From contig JAHDIH010000002.1 in assembly GCA_020630875.1 (NCBI GenBank), positions 557,332 through 621,331 on the forward strand: DNA of 64,000 nucleotides, written 5' to 3'. Origin of the DNA: Deltaproteobacteria bacterium (GTDB lineage: Bacteria > Myxococcota_A > Polyangia > Haliangiales > Haliangiaceae). Positions 25,407 to 34,000 of the stretch are shown here, in pieces. The notes beneath the pieces were generated by a model. It worked only from the letters and a program-made list of their open reading frames with translations. It made no database searches and was not told where the DNA came from. The position numbers and the translations under genes were made by a program. Every line of letters begins with the position of its first letter. The first letter of the stretch is position 1.

Positions 25407-26879
25407 CTAGTTTGTGACGTAGTCGACAATCGTCGCCACAGCAAATCCAGTGCCACCTTTTTTTATTGCTGGTGTTGAGCCCGTGCGCGATGCTGGACCA
25501 GCGATATCCGTGTGTACCCAAGGCGTGTCTTTAGCAAAATTCTGAAGGAACAGTCCGGCAGTAATTGCACCACCATAGCGCTCTCCCGTATTTTTCATAT
25601 CCGCAATAGGGCTGTTGAGTTGGCCGCGGAGTGCTTTCGTTAGCGGAAGTCTCCACATATCTTCTCCGGCATTCTCTGCACTAGTTAGCCACTGTTTTGC
25701 TAGATTGTTGTGATCGCTCATTACCCCAGCAGTGTAGTTTCCGAGGGCAACCATACAAGCTCCGGTGAGGGTGGCGAAATCAAAGATTTCGTCCGGCTTT
25801 ACCTTGGTTCTTGCGAACGTAAGCGCATCGGCCAAAGTAAGACGGCCCTCTGCGTCTGTGTTGTTAATTTCAACGGTAGTGCCGTCCATGCCTTTGAATA
25901 CGTCACCAAGTTTGTAAGCATTCCCTGAAACCATATTTTCACAAGCCGCGACAATGGCGTGCACTTCATACTTACTACCGATTTGGGCAATCGCTGCCAT
26001 CGAAGAAATGACCGCGGCTGAACCAGCCATGTCGACTTTCATACCCATCATACTGGCTGATGGTTTTAGCGAATAACCACCAGAGTCAAAGGTCACTCCT
26101 TTACCAACAAGTGCAATCTTTTTGGTTGCTTTACGTTTGGGGGTGTACGTGAGGTGGATGAACTTAGCGGCTTCACTCGAACCACGTCCTACCGCAAGAT
26201 ACAAATTCATCCCCATTTTTTTACAGTCAGCGGCTGAGTAAACTTTTACTTTCAGACCGTGGGTCTTTGCTATTTTCTTTGCCGCATTGGCAAGAAAGCT
26301 AGGAGTTGCAGTGTCTGCAGGCTCGTTGACCAGATCACGGGCTTGGCAAACGGCATTGGCAGTAATTTCACCTTTTTTGATGGATGCTGCGATGCTTTTC
26401 GTTTTCTTACCCTTTACGTCGGCAAGTACTCTCACGGTCTCAAGGGAATTTTTTACTTTTTTGCTTTTGTATTTGTCAAAAGAGTAGGTTCCAAGAATGC
26501 ATCCCTCTACGGTGTTCTGTGCGTAGCGCGGTAGCTGCGTAGCTCTGCAACTAGGTACAGCAATCGAAAGCGACTTCGCTTTTAGTTTCGCTGCAGCTGC
26601 GACCGCTCGTGCGGCGTAGTCTCTGCATTGTTCAATAGAAAAACTGTTTTTGTCGCCCAAGCCGATTAAGACCAATGTCTTTCCCTCTTCCAAGCGAAAC
26701 GAAAATGTTTGCCCCGGCTTTCCGGTGAAATTTTCGCTAGTGGCCACATCAAGTAGTCCGTCGGACAATTTATCAAGCGACTTAATACCAGAGTCGCTTT
26801 CGTACCCTAGGTACGCTCCTGCAACCAATAGCCCACTTTTCTCGTTACTTAGCGCTCCCGCTGTATTTTGAAACTTCAT
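25407..26879 (-). CDS. pepA: Leucyl aminopeptidase (M17 family)
   Basis: Dinuclear zinc or manganese aminopeptidase of 490 residues. The N-terminal macro-like domain runs to about residue 165. The catalytic domain has the metal-binding segment GKGVTFDSGGYSLKPS, the Lys/Asp pair in MKVDMAGSAAV and the family signature NTDAEGRLTLADAL. All expected metal ligands are visible. It probably recycles peptides in the cytoplasm; in E. coli the same protein also binds DNA, which cannot be judged here. TTGCAA and TAAAGT boxes with 17-base spacing end 6 bases before the ATG and there is no Shine-Dalgarno sequence, so the mRNA is probably leaderless. Confidence 0.96.
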   Translation of the reverse strand: MKFQNTAGALSNEKSGLLVAGAYLGYESDSGIKSLDKLSDGLLDVATSENFTGKPGQTFSFRLEEGKTLVLIGLGDKNSFSIEQCRDYAARAVAAAAKLKAKSLSIAVPSCRATQLPRYAQNTVEGCILGTYSFDKYKSKKVKNSLETVRVLADVKGKKTKSIAASIKKGEITANAVCQARDLVNEPADTATPSFLANAAKKIAKTHGLKVKVYSAADCKKMGMNLYLAVGRGSSEAAKFIHLTYTPKRKATKKIALVGKGVTFDSGGYSLKPSASMMGMKVDMAGSAAVISSMAAIAQIGSKYEVHAIVAACENMVSGNAYKLGDVFKGMDGTTVEINNTDAEGRLTLADALTFARTKVKPDEIFDFATLTGACMVALGNYTAGVMSDHNNLAKQWLTSAENAGEDMWRLPLTKALRGQLNSPIADMKNTGERYGGAITAGLFLQNFAKDTPWVHTDIAGPASRTGSTPAIKKGGTGFAVATIVDYVTN

Positions 26880-26885
26880 GGGGCA

Positions 26886-26914
26886 ACTTTACGGAGGCTG
26901 GCGACCCTTTGCAA
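26886..26914 (-). promoter_or_regulatory. Candidate leaderless promoter of pepA
   Basis: On the minus strand TTGCAA (26909-26914), 17 bases, then TAAAGT (26886-26891). Six bases separate the -10 box from the pepA ATG, placing the expected +1 on the start codon. Confidence 0.5.
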
Positions 26915-26931
26915 AGCAGGTACGTGTATTT

Positions 26932-27579
26932 CTAGCTGTTTTTCAACAGAGCTTGGGCATTTTTGAACGAGTTAGGGCCCCCCATCGCTATCCAGCAATT
27001 TTGATAAGAATCCGCTAGGTCCATCAGTTGTTCTCGGTCGTAGATATCCAGCCGTCTGCGCGTGGTAGGTTGAATTCTTAAGTACACATCCCCAAATGGA
27101 AGATCATCAAATGAGAACTCCTCTCTCATGGGGTCCGTTGCTGTGGGGTCAAAAGCCCAGATTAATTCATTTTCCTCGCACAGTTTAATGGAGGTTTCTG
27201 GCTCCCAGAGTCCGCCGCTTGCCCATGCGAGTTTGCCACTTTCTTTGAGCGCATTTGCGACCCTCTTAAGACGGTCTCGATTCTTTTGGGTGGGTGACAT
27301 CTGGAGTGGGGGTTCCAACAGTATTACTTGTGGATCGAGTGCCGTAGCATGTTCCTTGATCAGCTCAATCCAGTCATCTTCACCGCTATCCCCCCAAAGT
27401 CCCTTCGGCGTTAGATAACTTATGGATTGGTCCGCAAACTTGGTGCGCCACTTGCGTAGCGCTTTAGTAGATGGCATCGCGCTTGCGGCCACATGAGTTT
27501 CCAAGAACGACAGCTTCTTGAAGTAGTCTTCACGTGAAAGCCCACTGGGAAGGCCAATGCAACCGATTTGTGTAGCCAT
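26932..27579 (-). CDS. DUF72 (YecE-like) family protein
   Basis: The 215-residue TIM-barrel-like protein of the DUF72 family starts with the family-typical beta strand IGCIGLPSGLSREDYFKKL and has VAASAMPSTKALRKWR, VILLEPPLQMSPTQKNRDRL and the late motif GDVYLRIQPTTRRRLDIYD. DUF72 proteins have no settled function; links to nucleic-acid or metal chemistry have been suggested. It is shorter than the usual 240-260 residues. A good promoter sits directly upstream with no ribosome binding site, and the gene stands alone between pepA and the Cys-rich lipoproteins. Confidence 0.83.
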   Translation of the reverse strand: MATQIGCIGLPSGLSREDYFKKLSFLETHVAASAMPSTKALRKWRTKFADQSISYLTPKGLWGDSGEDDWIELIKEHATALDPQVILLEPPLQMSPTQKNRDRLKRVANALKESGKLAWASGGLWEPETSIKLCEENELIWAFDPTATDPMREEFSFDDLPFGDVYLRIQPTTRRRLDIYDREQLMDLADSYQNCWIAMGGPNSFKNAQALLKNS

Positions 27580-27587
27580 AAGCGAGC

Positions 27588-27616
27588 TGTATAGCTTTGT
27601 TCTGGTTACCGATCAA
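27588..27616 (-). promoter_or_regulatory. Candidate leaderless promoter of the DUF72 gene
   Basis: Minus strand TTGATC (27611-27616), exactly 17 bases, then TATACA (27588-27593). Eight bases follow before the ATG and contain no Shine-Dalgarno sequence. Confidence 0.55.
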
Positions 27617-27659
27617 CCCTGGATGAGTCACGAGAGTCTTATCGGTGGGAAAAGTACCT

Positions 27660-28472
27660 TCAGCCAGGAAGGCACTCCTGAGGGAGTAGGTAGATTCCAG
27701 AACAGGTGTCGTTGCGATTGATTGCTTGTTCGCAAGCAAGATCTAGTTGAGCGGTAGCGCAGTCCTCGTCACCAATCAATGCGTTCCTGCATTCGTTCAC
27801 GTTTTGATAGGTATTTACCTGTCCTCCAAAATCGACATCGAAAGGTTGGTTAAAGCCGGAGCATTCAAACGCGTTATCGCACAAGGTTTGCGCTCCCTTA
27901 CAAAAGTTTGCTTCAATGTTTGGTTCGTCCGATAAGCATATTGCGGGAACTTGGTAAGTGTCGCCAATACAATCAAGCTCTCCTGCTACTTCATCAGTGC
28001 ACTCTTCGATAATGGTTGTAGCGTTACAGTCAACGCCAGCTAAGAAATCAGCAAGACATTCATCATAATCCGAATACTCAGTGATTTGTCCGTCCAATTC
28101 TACAGACAGGTTGAAACCGTCACCACCTGTGCAAGCCACCGCATTGTCGCACATCTTGCTGACCGTAGCGCAATAGTCCCCGCGAGTGATTTTCACTTCA
28201 CACGTTTCTTCGCACGCCACTTCTTGGCAGTCGTCTACTGCGCTTTGAAACGAAGAGGGATACATTACTTCGCAAACGTCAAAACACGATTCGTCATCCC
28301 AGCCGCAGTCTTTCGTACATGCGACATAACGGATGCATTCACTGTCTCCTGCACAAACCGATGCACATCCTTTGAGACAAGAGCTGCATTCGTCTGACTT
28401 GTTACTGTTGCCGGAAGAGTCACTGCCGCAAGCGGTGGAAATGAGTACTACTAGGAGAAACAACAATCGCAT
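27660..28472 (-). CDS. Cys-rich lipoprotein, paralog A (two Cys modules)
   Basis: The 270-residue lipoprotein has a lipobox (VLISTAC), then GSDSSGNSNKS and a compact Cys-rich head ECSSCLKGCASVCAGDSEC. The head continues with a WDDESCFDVCEVMYPS segment. Two copies of a second module follow, each with an FC or YC start, a CDNAxxC core, a beta-rich GQxxxY segment and an ExC...DC end (about residues 110-180 and 190-260). The neighbouring gene is clearly paralogous. AAGGA about 6 bases before the ATG is a usable ribosome binding site. Function is unknown; the many paired cysteines suggest a disulfide-bonded surface protein. Confidence 0.82.
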   Translation of the reverse strand: MRLLFLLVVLISTACGSDSSGNSNKSDECSSCLKGCASVCAGDSECIRYVACTKDCGWDDESCFDVCEVMYPSSFQSAVDDCQEVACEETCEVKITRGDYCATVSKMCDNAVACTGGDGFNLSVELDGQITEYSDYDECLADFLAGVDCNATTIIEECTDEVAGELDCIGDTYQVPAICLSDEPNIEANFCKGAQTLCDNAFECSGFNQPFDVDFGGQVNTYQNVNECRNALIGDEDCATAQLDLACEQAINRNDTCSGIYLLPQECLPG

Positions 28473-28524
28473 CCAGCATCCTTAGCATCAATCTGGCGCA
28501 ACGCACGCATTTTTCCAAGAGTAG

Positions 28525-29118
28525 CTAGTTAGCCAGGCACGAATTCGGCACGATATAAGCACCATTTTGGCAGAAAAGGCCGGGGTTATTGTCATTGCCA
28601 TCTCCTGGACCTCCGTTGCCATTACCAAGCCCTACGTCATTAGAGCACTGTTCGAAGATAATATTGGTCTCGCAATCAGCAGTTTCCGTGAAGTAGTTGG
28701 TGCAGGAAGAGACGCTGTCGTACTCTCTGAAGTCGCCTGCAACCTCGATATAGACCGAACCACCACCACTACATTTTTCACCATTTTCACAGATCGCCGT
28801 CATAGTGGCGCAATAGTTGCCTATGTCTTCGCTTTCACTGAAACACGTGTCTTTACACGCTACTTGTTGGCACTCGTTGACACTCCCTTGGAGCGCGGAT
28901 GGATACATCACTTCGCAGACATCAAAGCAGGTGCTGTCGTCCCAGTCGCAATCCTTATTGCAGGCAACATAACGAATGCAATCGGTGTCTCCGCTGCAAA
29001 CGGTTGAGCAACCTTTGAGGCAGCTACTGCATTCTCCCGACTTTTCACTACTTCCCGAAGAATCACTTCCGCAAGCACTCGAAAAGGCAATCAGAAGGCT
29101 ACAGATGATGTTACGCAT
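28525..29118 (-). CDS. Cys-rich lipoprotein, paralog B (one Cys module)
   Basis: The 197-residue paralog of the downstream gene has a lipobox (AFSSAC), GSDSSGSSEKSG, then the near-identical Cys-rich head ECSSCLKGCSTVCSGDTDC and WDDSTCFDVCEVMYPSAL. Only one copy of the second module is present (YCATMTAICENGEKCSGG), and a Gly/Asn-rich insert (NGNGGPGDGNDNN) replaces much of the rest before a C-terminal CQNGAYIVPNSCL. The pair arose by tandem duplication followed by loss or gain of a module. GAGAGGA directly abuts the ATG, which is too close for a normal Shine-Dalgarno site. Confidence 0.82.
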   Translation of the reverse strand: MRNIICSLLIAFSSACGSDSSGSSEKSGECSSCLKGCSTVCSGDTDCIRYVACNKDCDWDDSTCFDVCEVMYPSALQGSVNECQQVACKDTCFSESEDIGNYCATMTAICENGEKCSGGGSVYIEVAGDFREYDSVSSCTNYFTETADCETNIIFEQCSNDVGLGNGNGGPGDGNDNNPGLFCQNGAYIVPNSCLAN

Positions 29119-29185
29119 TCCTCTCTCATAGCATCATGTTTCCAAACGCGACAAGAAAAAATTTTAACGCCGGAGGGAACTCTAT

Positions 29186-30583
29186 CTATCTAAAGAGCGT
29201 TGACTCGATGGATTGTACTTCGGAGCGAATCCGTAAGTCTGCAATTAATTTCTTTTCAATTTTTTCAACCGCACTCATGATTGTCGTATGGTGTTTTCCA
29301 CCAAAAGCTCTCCCTAAGTCCGGATAACTCATATTCGTGTGAGTACGAGCCAAGTACATTGCTACCGCTCTTGGTCCCGCAATCGACTTGTGTCGCTTGG
29401 TGCTCTTTAGTTCGACGGTCTTCACATTGTAGTATTGAGCGACGGCTTTCAGAATTCCCTCGATGGTTACTTTCCCCATTGGTTTTGCCATTGAACCAGC
29501 TAGGGTTTTTTCCGCGAACTCTAGAGTAATCGGGGTGTTGGAAAGGGAGGCGAAAGCTGCTAGACGAATCAGCGCGCCTTCAAGCTCACGAATGTTAGAA
29601 TGCACGTTTGAGGCAATGTACATTGCGATGTCATCGGTCAGAGTGATGCCTTCGCTTTGAGCTTTCTTACGGAGAATCGCTACCCGGACTTCAAGCTCCG
29701 GGGTATCTACATCTGCCATTAGTCCCCATGCGAATCTACTTCTGAGTCTGTCGGCAATGTCAGCAATCTCGAACGGCTTGCGGTCAGCCGTTACTACGAT
29801 TTGTCTGTGGCTGTCGTGCAACGCATTGAAGGTGTGGAAGAACTCATCTTGGGTACCTCCCTTGCCAGCTAGAAATTGCACGTCATCAACAAGTAGTAGA
29901 TCGCATTTGTTGCGAAATTTGTCTCTAAATTGCTGCATTTCGTTGCTACGAATGGCTTGGACGTAAGCATTCATGAACTGCTCGCCCGTGATGTAGACGA
30001 TGTGAGAATCAGGGCGCGTCTCTAATACTCGAGTGGCCACCGCATGCATGAGATGAGTTTTTCCCAATCCAACACCGCCACATATAAAGATAGGGTTGTA
30101 TTTGGGAGGATAGTGATTGGCTGCTGCTTCTGCAGCTGCGCGAGCGAGCTGGTTAGATGGTCCACTAACGAATGCATCGAAGGTGTATTTAGGGTTCAGG
30201 TGAGGTCGCTCTGCTGCACCAATAGAAGTGACCCGATCAGAACCTTCAGCTCTTTGCGAGGCGTAACTTTGAGGAATGGCTTCGGCGGCAGGCGGAGCTG
30301 TCGGATACACAACCTCCGCTTTAGGAAGGTCAGGAGATTCTGGCGACGCATCCTCGGAAAACGACACGTCAAAATTGATGCCTGTTTGCTCGTGAATCTC
30401 TCCCAAGATGACTGGCAGGTAGTTTGACTCGAACCACAATCGGACGTACGGATTGGGAGCCCTTAAGGTAATGTTCGATTCGTTGACATCGAGACATTCT
30501 ATGGGACGCAGCCACATTTCGTAATTGGGTTCAGCAATTTTCTCTTGAATCGTACGTAGTGCTGAGTCCCAAAGTGCTGTCAT
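29186..30583 (-). CDS. dnaA: Chromosomal replication initiator DnaA
   Basis: DnaA of 465 residues. Domain I is at about 1-80 (WDSALRTIQEKIAEPNYEMWL), a Pro/Ala/Glu-rich domain II linker runs to about 125, and the AAA+ domain follows. The Walker A motif is GGVGLGKTHLMH and Walker B is LLLVDDVQFLAGK. Domain IV carries the DNA-binding signature ending in AFGGKHHTTIMSAVEKI, with a His where many DnaA proteins have Asp in DHTT. It binds DnaA boxes and opens the origin. The upstream region carries three DnaA boxes, two of them as a palindrome 13-37 bases before the ATG, which suggests autoregulation as well as origin function. Confidence 0.98.
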   Translation of the reverse strand: MTALWDSALRTIQEKIAEPNYEMWLRPIECLDVNESNITLRAPNPYVRLWFESNYLPVILGEIHEQTGINFDVSFSEDASPESPDLPKAEVVYPTAPPAAEAIPQSYASQRAEGSDRVTSIGAAERPHLNPKYTFDAFVSGPSNQLARAAAEAAANHYPPKYNPIFICGGVGLGKTHLMHAVATRVLETRPDSHIVYITGEQFMNAYVQAIRSNEMQQFRDKFRNKCDLLLVDDVQFLAGKGGTQDEFFHTFNALHDSHRQIVVTADRKPFEIADIADRLRSRFAWGLMADVDTPELEVRVAILRKKAQSEGITLTDDIAMYIASNVHSNIRELEGALIRLAAFASLSNTPITLEFAEKTLAGSMAKPMGKVTIEGILKAVAQYYNVKTVELKSTKRHKSIAGPRAVAMYLARTHTNMSYPDLGRAFGGKHHTTIMSAVEKIEKKLIADLRIRSEVQSIESTLFR

Positions 30584-30870
30584 TTGATTGTCTTTCTATC
30601 CACAGGTGAACTGTGGATAAAGCGGTCCCACGATTACCATCATGAAATCAGGTGCTTATGGGGGATTGAGGTTAAGTTCTCCCGACTGTCCTCATGTTGT
30701 CCACAACATAAAAATCAGATAACTGCATAATCGAATGAAGCCATTTTTTCGGGGACCTACTACTACCAAAAATTTTTCGCCACCGTAAAGCGGGATCTTC
30801 AGTATTGTTCTAACTGACCAAAATCAAATAGATATTTTTTCTAAAACGAAGACCGTTCGCTGAATGCCAC
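30584..30870. other. Probable chromosomal replication origin (oriC)
   Basis: The 502-base gap between divergent dnaA and rpmH holds three DnaA boxes: CTATCCACA at 30596-30604 (8 of 9), a perfect TTATCCACA on the minus strand at 30612-30620, and TTGTCCACA at 30697-30705 (8 of 9). From about 30706 to 30860 the sequence is AT-rich with A and T runs (CATAAAAATCAGATAACTG, AAAATTTTT, ATATTTTTT), a candidate unwinding element. The gene order around it (dnaA | rpmH-rnpA-yidD-yidC-jag-mnmE) is that of many bacterial origins. The exact borders are inference. The rest of the gap, 30871-31032, shows nothing I can name. Confidence 0.75.
30596..30620. promoter_or_regulatory. Palindromic pair of DnaA boxes in front of dnaA
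   Basis: TATCCACAG (30597-30605) and CTGTGGATA (30611-30619) form a perfect 9-bp inverted repeat with GTGAA between, so two DnaA boxes face each other 13-37 bases from the dnaA start codon. Binding there would both nucleate the origin complex and block dnaA expression. Confidence 0.7.
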
Positions 30871-31032
30871 ACTGCGTTATAGCGAGATTCAGAGTTAAGT
30901 ACATGATTTCAAGAGACAAATTTTCGAAAACTTTTACTCTTCCGACGACATCGCGCTTTGCGATCCCTCTAGTCCGGAAATTCCGACTAGCTCGTGTTTT
31001 CGAGGAGTCGTCGATCGTTTTGATTAACCAGC

Positions 31033-31061
31033 TTGACTGCACGAGTAGGAGACGGTAATAG
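31033..31061 (+). promoter_or_regulatory. Candidate promoter of rpmH-rnpA-yidD-yidC-jag-mnmE
   Basis: TTGACT at 31033-31038, 17 bases, then TAATAG at 31056-31061, about 25 bases before the rpmH ATG. A GGAG ribosome binding site lies in the leader. Confidence 0.5.
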
Positions 31062-31085
31062 ATCGCCTGACTCGGAGCCTTAGCG

Positions 31086-31235
31086 ATGAAAAGAACATAC
31101 CAACCGCATAATAAAAGACGTAAACGAACTCATGGATTTCGCGCGAGAATGAAAACTCGTGGAGGTCGGGCGGTCTTACGCCGAAGACGCGCCAAAGGGC
31201 GTAAGCGACTATCGGTCTCTGTTGGCGGCAAGTAA
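31086..31235 (+). CDS. rpmH: 50S ribosomal protein L34
   Basis: L34 of 49 residues starting [20 protein letters not shown] and continuing with the conserved [19 protein letters not shown], then a short tail [10 protein letters not shown]. It is very basic and binds 23S rRNA. GGAG about 8 bases before the ATG fits as ribosome binding site. It is the first gene of the usual origin-proximal operon and overlaps the start of rnpA. Confidence 0.97.
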   Translation: MKRTYQPHNKRRKRTHGFRARMKTRGGRAVLRRRRAKGRKRLSVSVGGK

Positions 31236-31551
31236 CCGCTGGACCAAAGACCGGAGAATCCGTCGGAGGCGAGATTTTATCCGCGTTTCGCAGGGAAAGC
31301 GTTTTGCAACGACCAATTTCCTGGTGAGCTACGCTGCCGGCGAAGGCCGGATCGGGATTACTGTGACCAAGCGAGTAGGTAACGCCGTGGTACGCAACAG
31401 AATCAAACGTCAAGTTCGTGAAGTGATGCGAAAACAACCACGGTTCGAAGAAGTTGATATCGTGATTGTTGCCAAAAAAAGCGCTGCAAACTTGCACTTG
31501 AGTCTGGTAGAACGTCAGCTCATCGAAGCCTTTGCTTCAATGCCACTATGA
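31222..31551 (+). CDS. rnpA: Ribonuclease P protein component
   Basis: The 109-residue protein subunit of RNase P supports tRNA 5-prime maturation by the RNA subunit. The family signature is [19 protein letters not shown], and the N-terminal basic segment [14 protein letters not shown] fits the RNA-binding cleft. No ATG is available. The TTG at 31222 gives the usual nine or so residues before the RRIRRRRDF segment and overlaps rpmH by 14 bases; a GTG at 31159 would give 130 residues and overlap rpmH by 77 bases. The yidD start overlaps its stop (ATGA). Confidence 0.93.
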   Translation: MAASNRWTKDRRIRRRRDFIRVSQGKRFATTNFLVSYAAGEGRIGITVTKRVGNAVVRNRIKRQVREVMRKQPRFEEVDIVIVAKKSAANLHLSLVERQLIEAFASMPL

Positions 31552-31778
31552 CCCGTCTATTAACAATGTTGATATCGTTCTACAAGCGAGTTATTTCGCC
31601 GTGGAAGCCGGTATCTACTTGCAGGTTCCTGCCAACATGCTCAAGCTATGCACTTGAAGCAATCGAAAAGCGTGGTCCCGTAGTTGGGAGTGGAAAAGCG
31701 TTGCTCAGAATTTGTCGATGCAACCCATTTTTTCCAGGAGGTTTCGACCCCGTGGAAAAAGTAGATAGGAGAGCCTAA
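31548..31778 (+). CDS. yidD: Membrane protein insertion efficiency factor YidD
   Basis: The 76-residue YidD protein has the family core [13 protein letters not shown], then [19 protein letters not shown] and [12 protein letters not shown]. It helps YidC insert membrane proteins. The three conserved cysteines are present. It overlaps rnpA by 4 bases and yidC by one base (TAATG), so the run is translationally coupled. Confidence 0.96.
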   Translation: MTRLLTMLISFYKRVISPWKPVSTCRFLPTCSSYALEAIEKRGPVVGSGKALLRICRCNPFFPGGFDPVEKVDRRA

Positions 31779-33520
31779 TGGAAGGTCAAGGAAAGAATAT
31801 TCTGGTAGCAGTAGCTATCGCATTTGGGATCATGATGGTTTGGAACATGTTGTTTCCGCCAGAGAAACCCAAAAGCAAGAAATCTAGTAAAGCTGTGGCT
31901 GCAGAAACTCTCAAACCAGCAGTTCCCAAAGCGGAACCCGTGGTCATTCCGCGCGGAGAAGAACAGCGTTTCAAATACGATGTTGGCAAAGTCGAAGCTG
32001 AATTTTCCTCCTATGGCGCGGCTCTAGTATCTTGGAAGTTGAAGCAACATTTCACTGATTCCAAAGGAGAGGTTCTAGATTTCGTCCCAAGCCATGTAAG
32101 TCCGAGTTATCGTTCTTTCCAGATTGGTTTTGTAGATGGAGCGCACGGACTTGAGCCCTCGACACTACCTATTGTCCAGTCTCGCGAAACAGAGTGGACG
32201 CTTGTGGCGCAAGGACCAGATCACATTGAATTTTCGTTAAAACCAGAATTCTCTAGTGGCCTCACCATTCGTAAACGTTTTGATATTGATGGAGAAAGCC
32301 TATCCTTAAAAATGAGCGTAAGAGTCGAGAATATCACCTCAGAAACCGTGGACCAAAGACTGGCGGTAGACGTGTTTGGTTATCAAGATCCGAAGGAAGA
32401 TCAAGGAGGGGGATTGGGCATGCCCCCCGTTTACTGGGCGGCAGCTTGCAGTAAAAGCGGCAACATGACGATTCGAAAGCATCCATCACTGGTCAAGGCT
32501 CCAGGAGAAGTGGCGGGCGATGTAACCTGGGGCGGTATCAATCATTCCTACTTTCTGATCGCGGCAGCTCCCAATAATACAGCTAACTCTTCGCTTGTTT
32601 GTCAGACATTCGCAGAAGACAAGCCTGGTGCGATGCGAACGCGAATGATTTTTCCGCAAACCACCATGAAGGCAGGCGCTCCGATGGAGCGTTCACTTGT
32701 GGCCTACCTTGGCCCTAAGTATCTCGGCGATCTCGAAGTTCTCGATGCCAACCTTGTAAAGTCCAATGTATTGTCAAAGTCTCCAGGTTTCTCCGCTGGG
32801 GTAGACTTAGGAACTCTTAGTTTTATCGCTAGACCGCTATTGTGGCTTCTTGTGAAATTTTACGGTTTGGTGGGGAACTGGGGGATCGCAATCATCTTGC
32901 TCACCATCACCGTGAAACTTGCGACGTTGTATTTCCATACCAAGTCGATGCGGTCGATGCGCGCGATGGGAAAACTCAAACCAGAGATCGATGCCATCAA
33001 TGCGAAGCATAAAGACGACAAGCAGAAAGCGCAGCAAGAGATCATGGCGATGTACAAGAACCATGGCGTTAACCCTCTCGCGGGTTGCTTGCCGATGCTT
33101 CTGCAAATGCCAATATGGTTTGCGCTGTATCGTATGCTTATGCGTGCAGCGGAACTGTATCAAGCTGACTTCTTATGGATTGATGATCTTACCGCAACAG
33201 ACCCACTCTACATTTTGCCGATCGCGGTGATGGCAGCCATGTTCGTTCAGACCCGTCTGAGTCCTACGCCGCCGGATTCAACTCAGCAAAAAATAATGCT
33301 TTACGTAATGCCAATTATGTTTGGAGCATTTTCATTCGTGTTGCCATCGGGACTTGTTCTCTACATGTTGACCAACACAATACTGACAGCTCTACACTCT
33401 CTGTACATGTATCGGACTGAGCCAAGCGAGTCAGTCAGCACCTCACCTTCGGGAGCGAAGAAAACTTCGCCCGCAGCTAATAAGAAAAAAAATACAAAGA
33501 CTTCTGGTCGCAAGAAATAG
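31778..33520 (+). CDS. yidC: Membrane protein insertase YidC
   Basis: Insertase of 580 residues of the Gram-negative type. It has an N-terminal transmembrane helix ([19 protein letters not shown]) and a large periplasmic beta domain at about 60-340 ([22 protein letters not shown]). Five conserved C-terminal helices follow, starting [18 protein letters not shown]; the conserved Arg is in the cytoplasmic part of this core. The hairpin [21 protein letters not shown] and the segment [20 protein letters not shown] are family hallmarks. The C-terminal tail is Lys/Ser-rich, suited to ribosome binding. Together with YidD and Jag it forms the standard operon. Confidence 0.97.
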   Translation: MEGQGKNILVAVAIAFGIMMVWNMLFPPEKPKSKKSSKAVAAETLKPAVPKAEPVVIPRGEEQRFKYDVGKVEAEFSSYGAALVSWKLKQHFTDSKGEVLDFVPSHVSPSYRSFQIGFVDGAHGLEPSTLPIVQSRETEWTLVAQGPDHIEFSLKPEFSSGLTIRKRFDIDGESLSLKMSVRVENITSETVDQRLAVDVFGYQDPKEDQGGGLGMPPVYWAAACSKSGNMTIRKHPSLVKAPGEVAGDVTWGGINHSYFLIAAAPNNTANSSLVCQTFAEDKPGAMRTRMIFPQTTMKAGAPMERSLVAYLGPKYLGDLEVLDANLVKSNVLSKSPGFSAGVDLGTLSFIARPLLWLLVKFYGLVGNWGIAIILLTITVKLATLYFHTKSMRSMRAMGKLKPEIDAINAKHKDDKQKAQQEIMAMYKNHGVNPLAGCLPMLLQMPIWFALYRMLMRAAELYQADFLWIDDLTATDPLYILPIAVMAAMFVQTRLSPTPPDSTQQKIMLYVMPIMFGAFSFVLPSGLVLYMLTNTILTALHSLYMYRTEPSESVSTSPSGAKKTSPAANKKKNTKTSGRKK

Positions 33521-33529
33521 GAATTGATT

Positions 33530-34000
33530 ATGTCTGAAATCGTGGAACAACAAAAAGAACGAACCGTAGAATTTATCTCAGGACTCATCGACAAAATGGG
33601 CGTTGACGGTACGGTAACTGCGCGAGAAGAAGAAGATAAAATCATCGTTGATATTGCGTGCGATGATTCTCAAGTTTTGATTGGCCGTCGTGGACAAGTC
33701 ATTGATGCCATTCAGCATTTAGCAACTAAAGTCGCATTTTCTGGCTTAAAACGAGATGAAGGAAAAGCACTACTGGTCGACGCGGATGGTTATCGTCAGA
33801 AACAAATCGAACGTTTACAAGACCTAGCAACTCGGATGAGAGACAGAGCTGTCGAGTCTGGTGAAAAAGTACATCTGAAACCGATGAACTCATACGACCG
33901 TCGGATCGTTCACATGACACTTGCTGATGATGAACAGGTGGATACCGCGAGCGAGGGTGAGCGAGACGACCGACATATTTGCATTGTTCCGAAAGCGTAG
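33530..34000 (+). CDS. jag: KH-R3H RNA-binding protein (Jag/KhpB family)
   Basis: The 156-residue protein has a KH domain (DDSQVLIGRRGQVIDAIQHLATKV) followed by an R3H domain (ARE-like helix MRDRAVESGEKVHLKPMNSYDRRIVHM, ending RHICIVPKA). The N-terminal Jag_N domain of many homologs is missing, so this is the short form. The start is the ATG at 33530, with an AGGAA ribosome binding site overlapping the yidC stop; the alternative TTG at 33524 adds two residues. It probably binds RNA and supports envelope or division gene control, as KhpB does in streptococci. Confidence 0.93.
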   Translation: MSEIVEQQKERTVEFISGLIDKMGVDGTVTAREEEDKIIVDIACDDSQVLIGRRGQVIDAIQHLATKVAFSGLKRDEGKALLVDADGYRQKQIERLQDLATRMRDRAVESGEKVHLKPMNSYDRRIVHMTLADDEQVDTASEGERDDRHICIVPKA

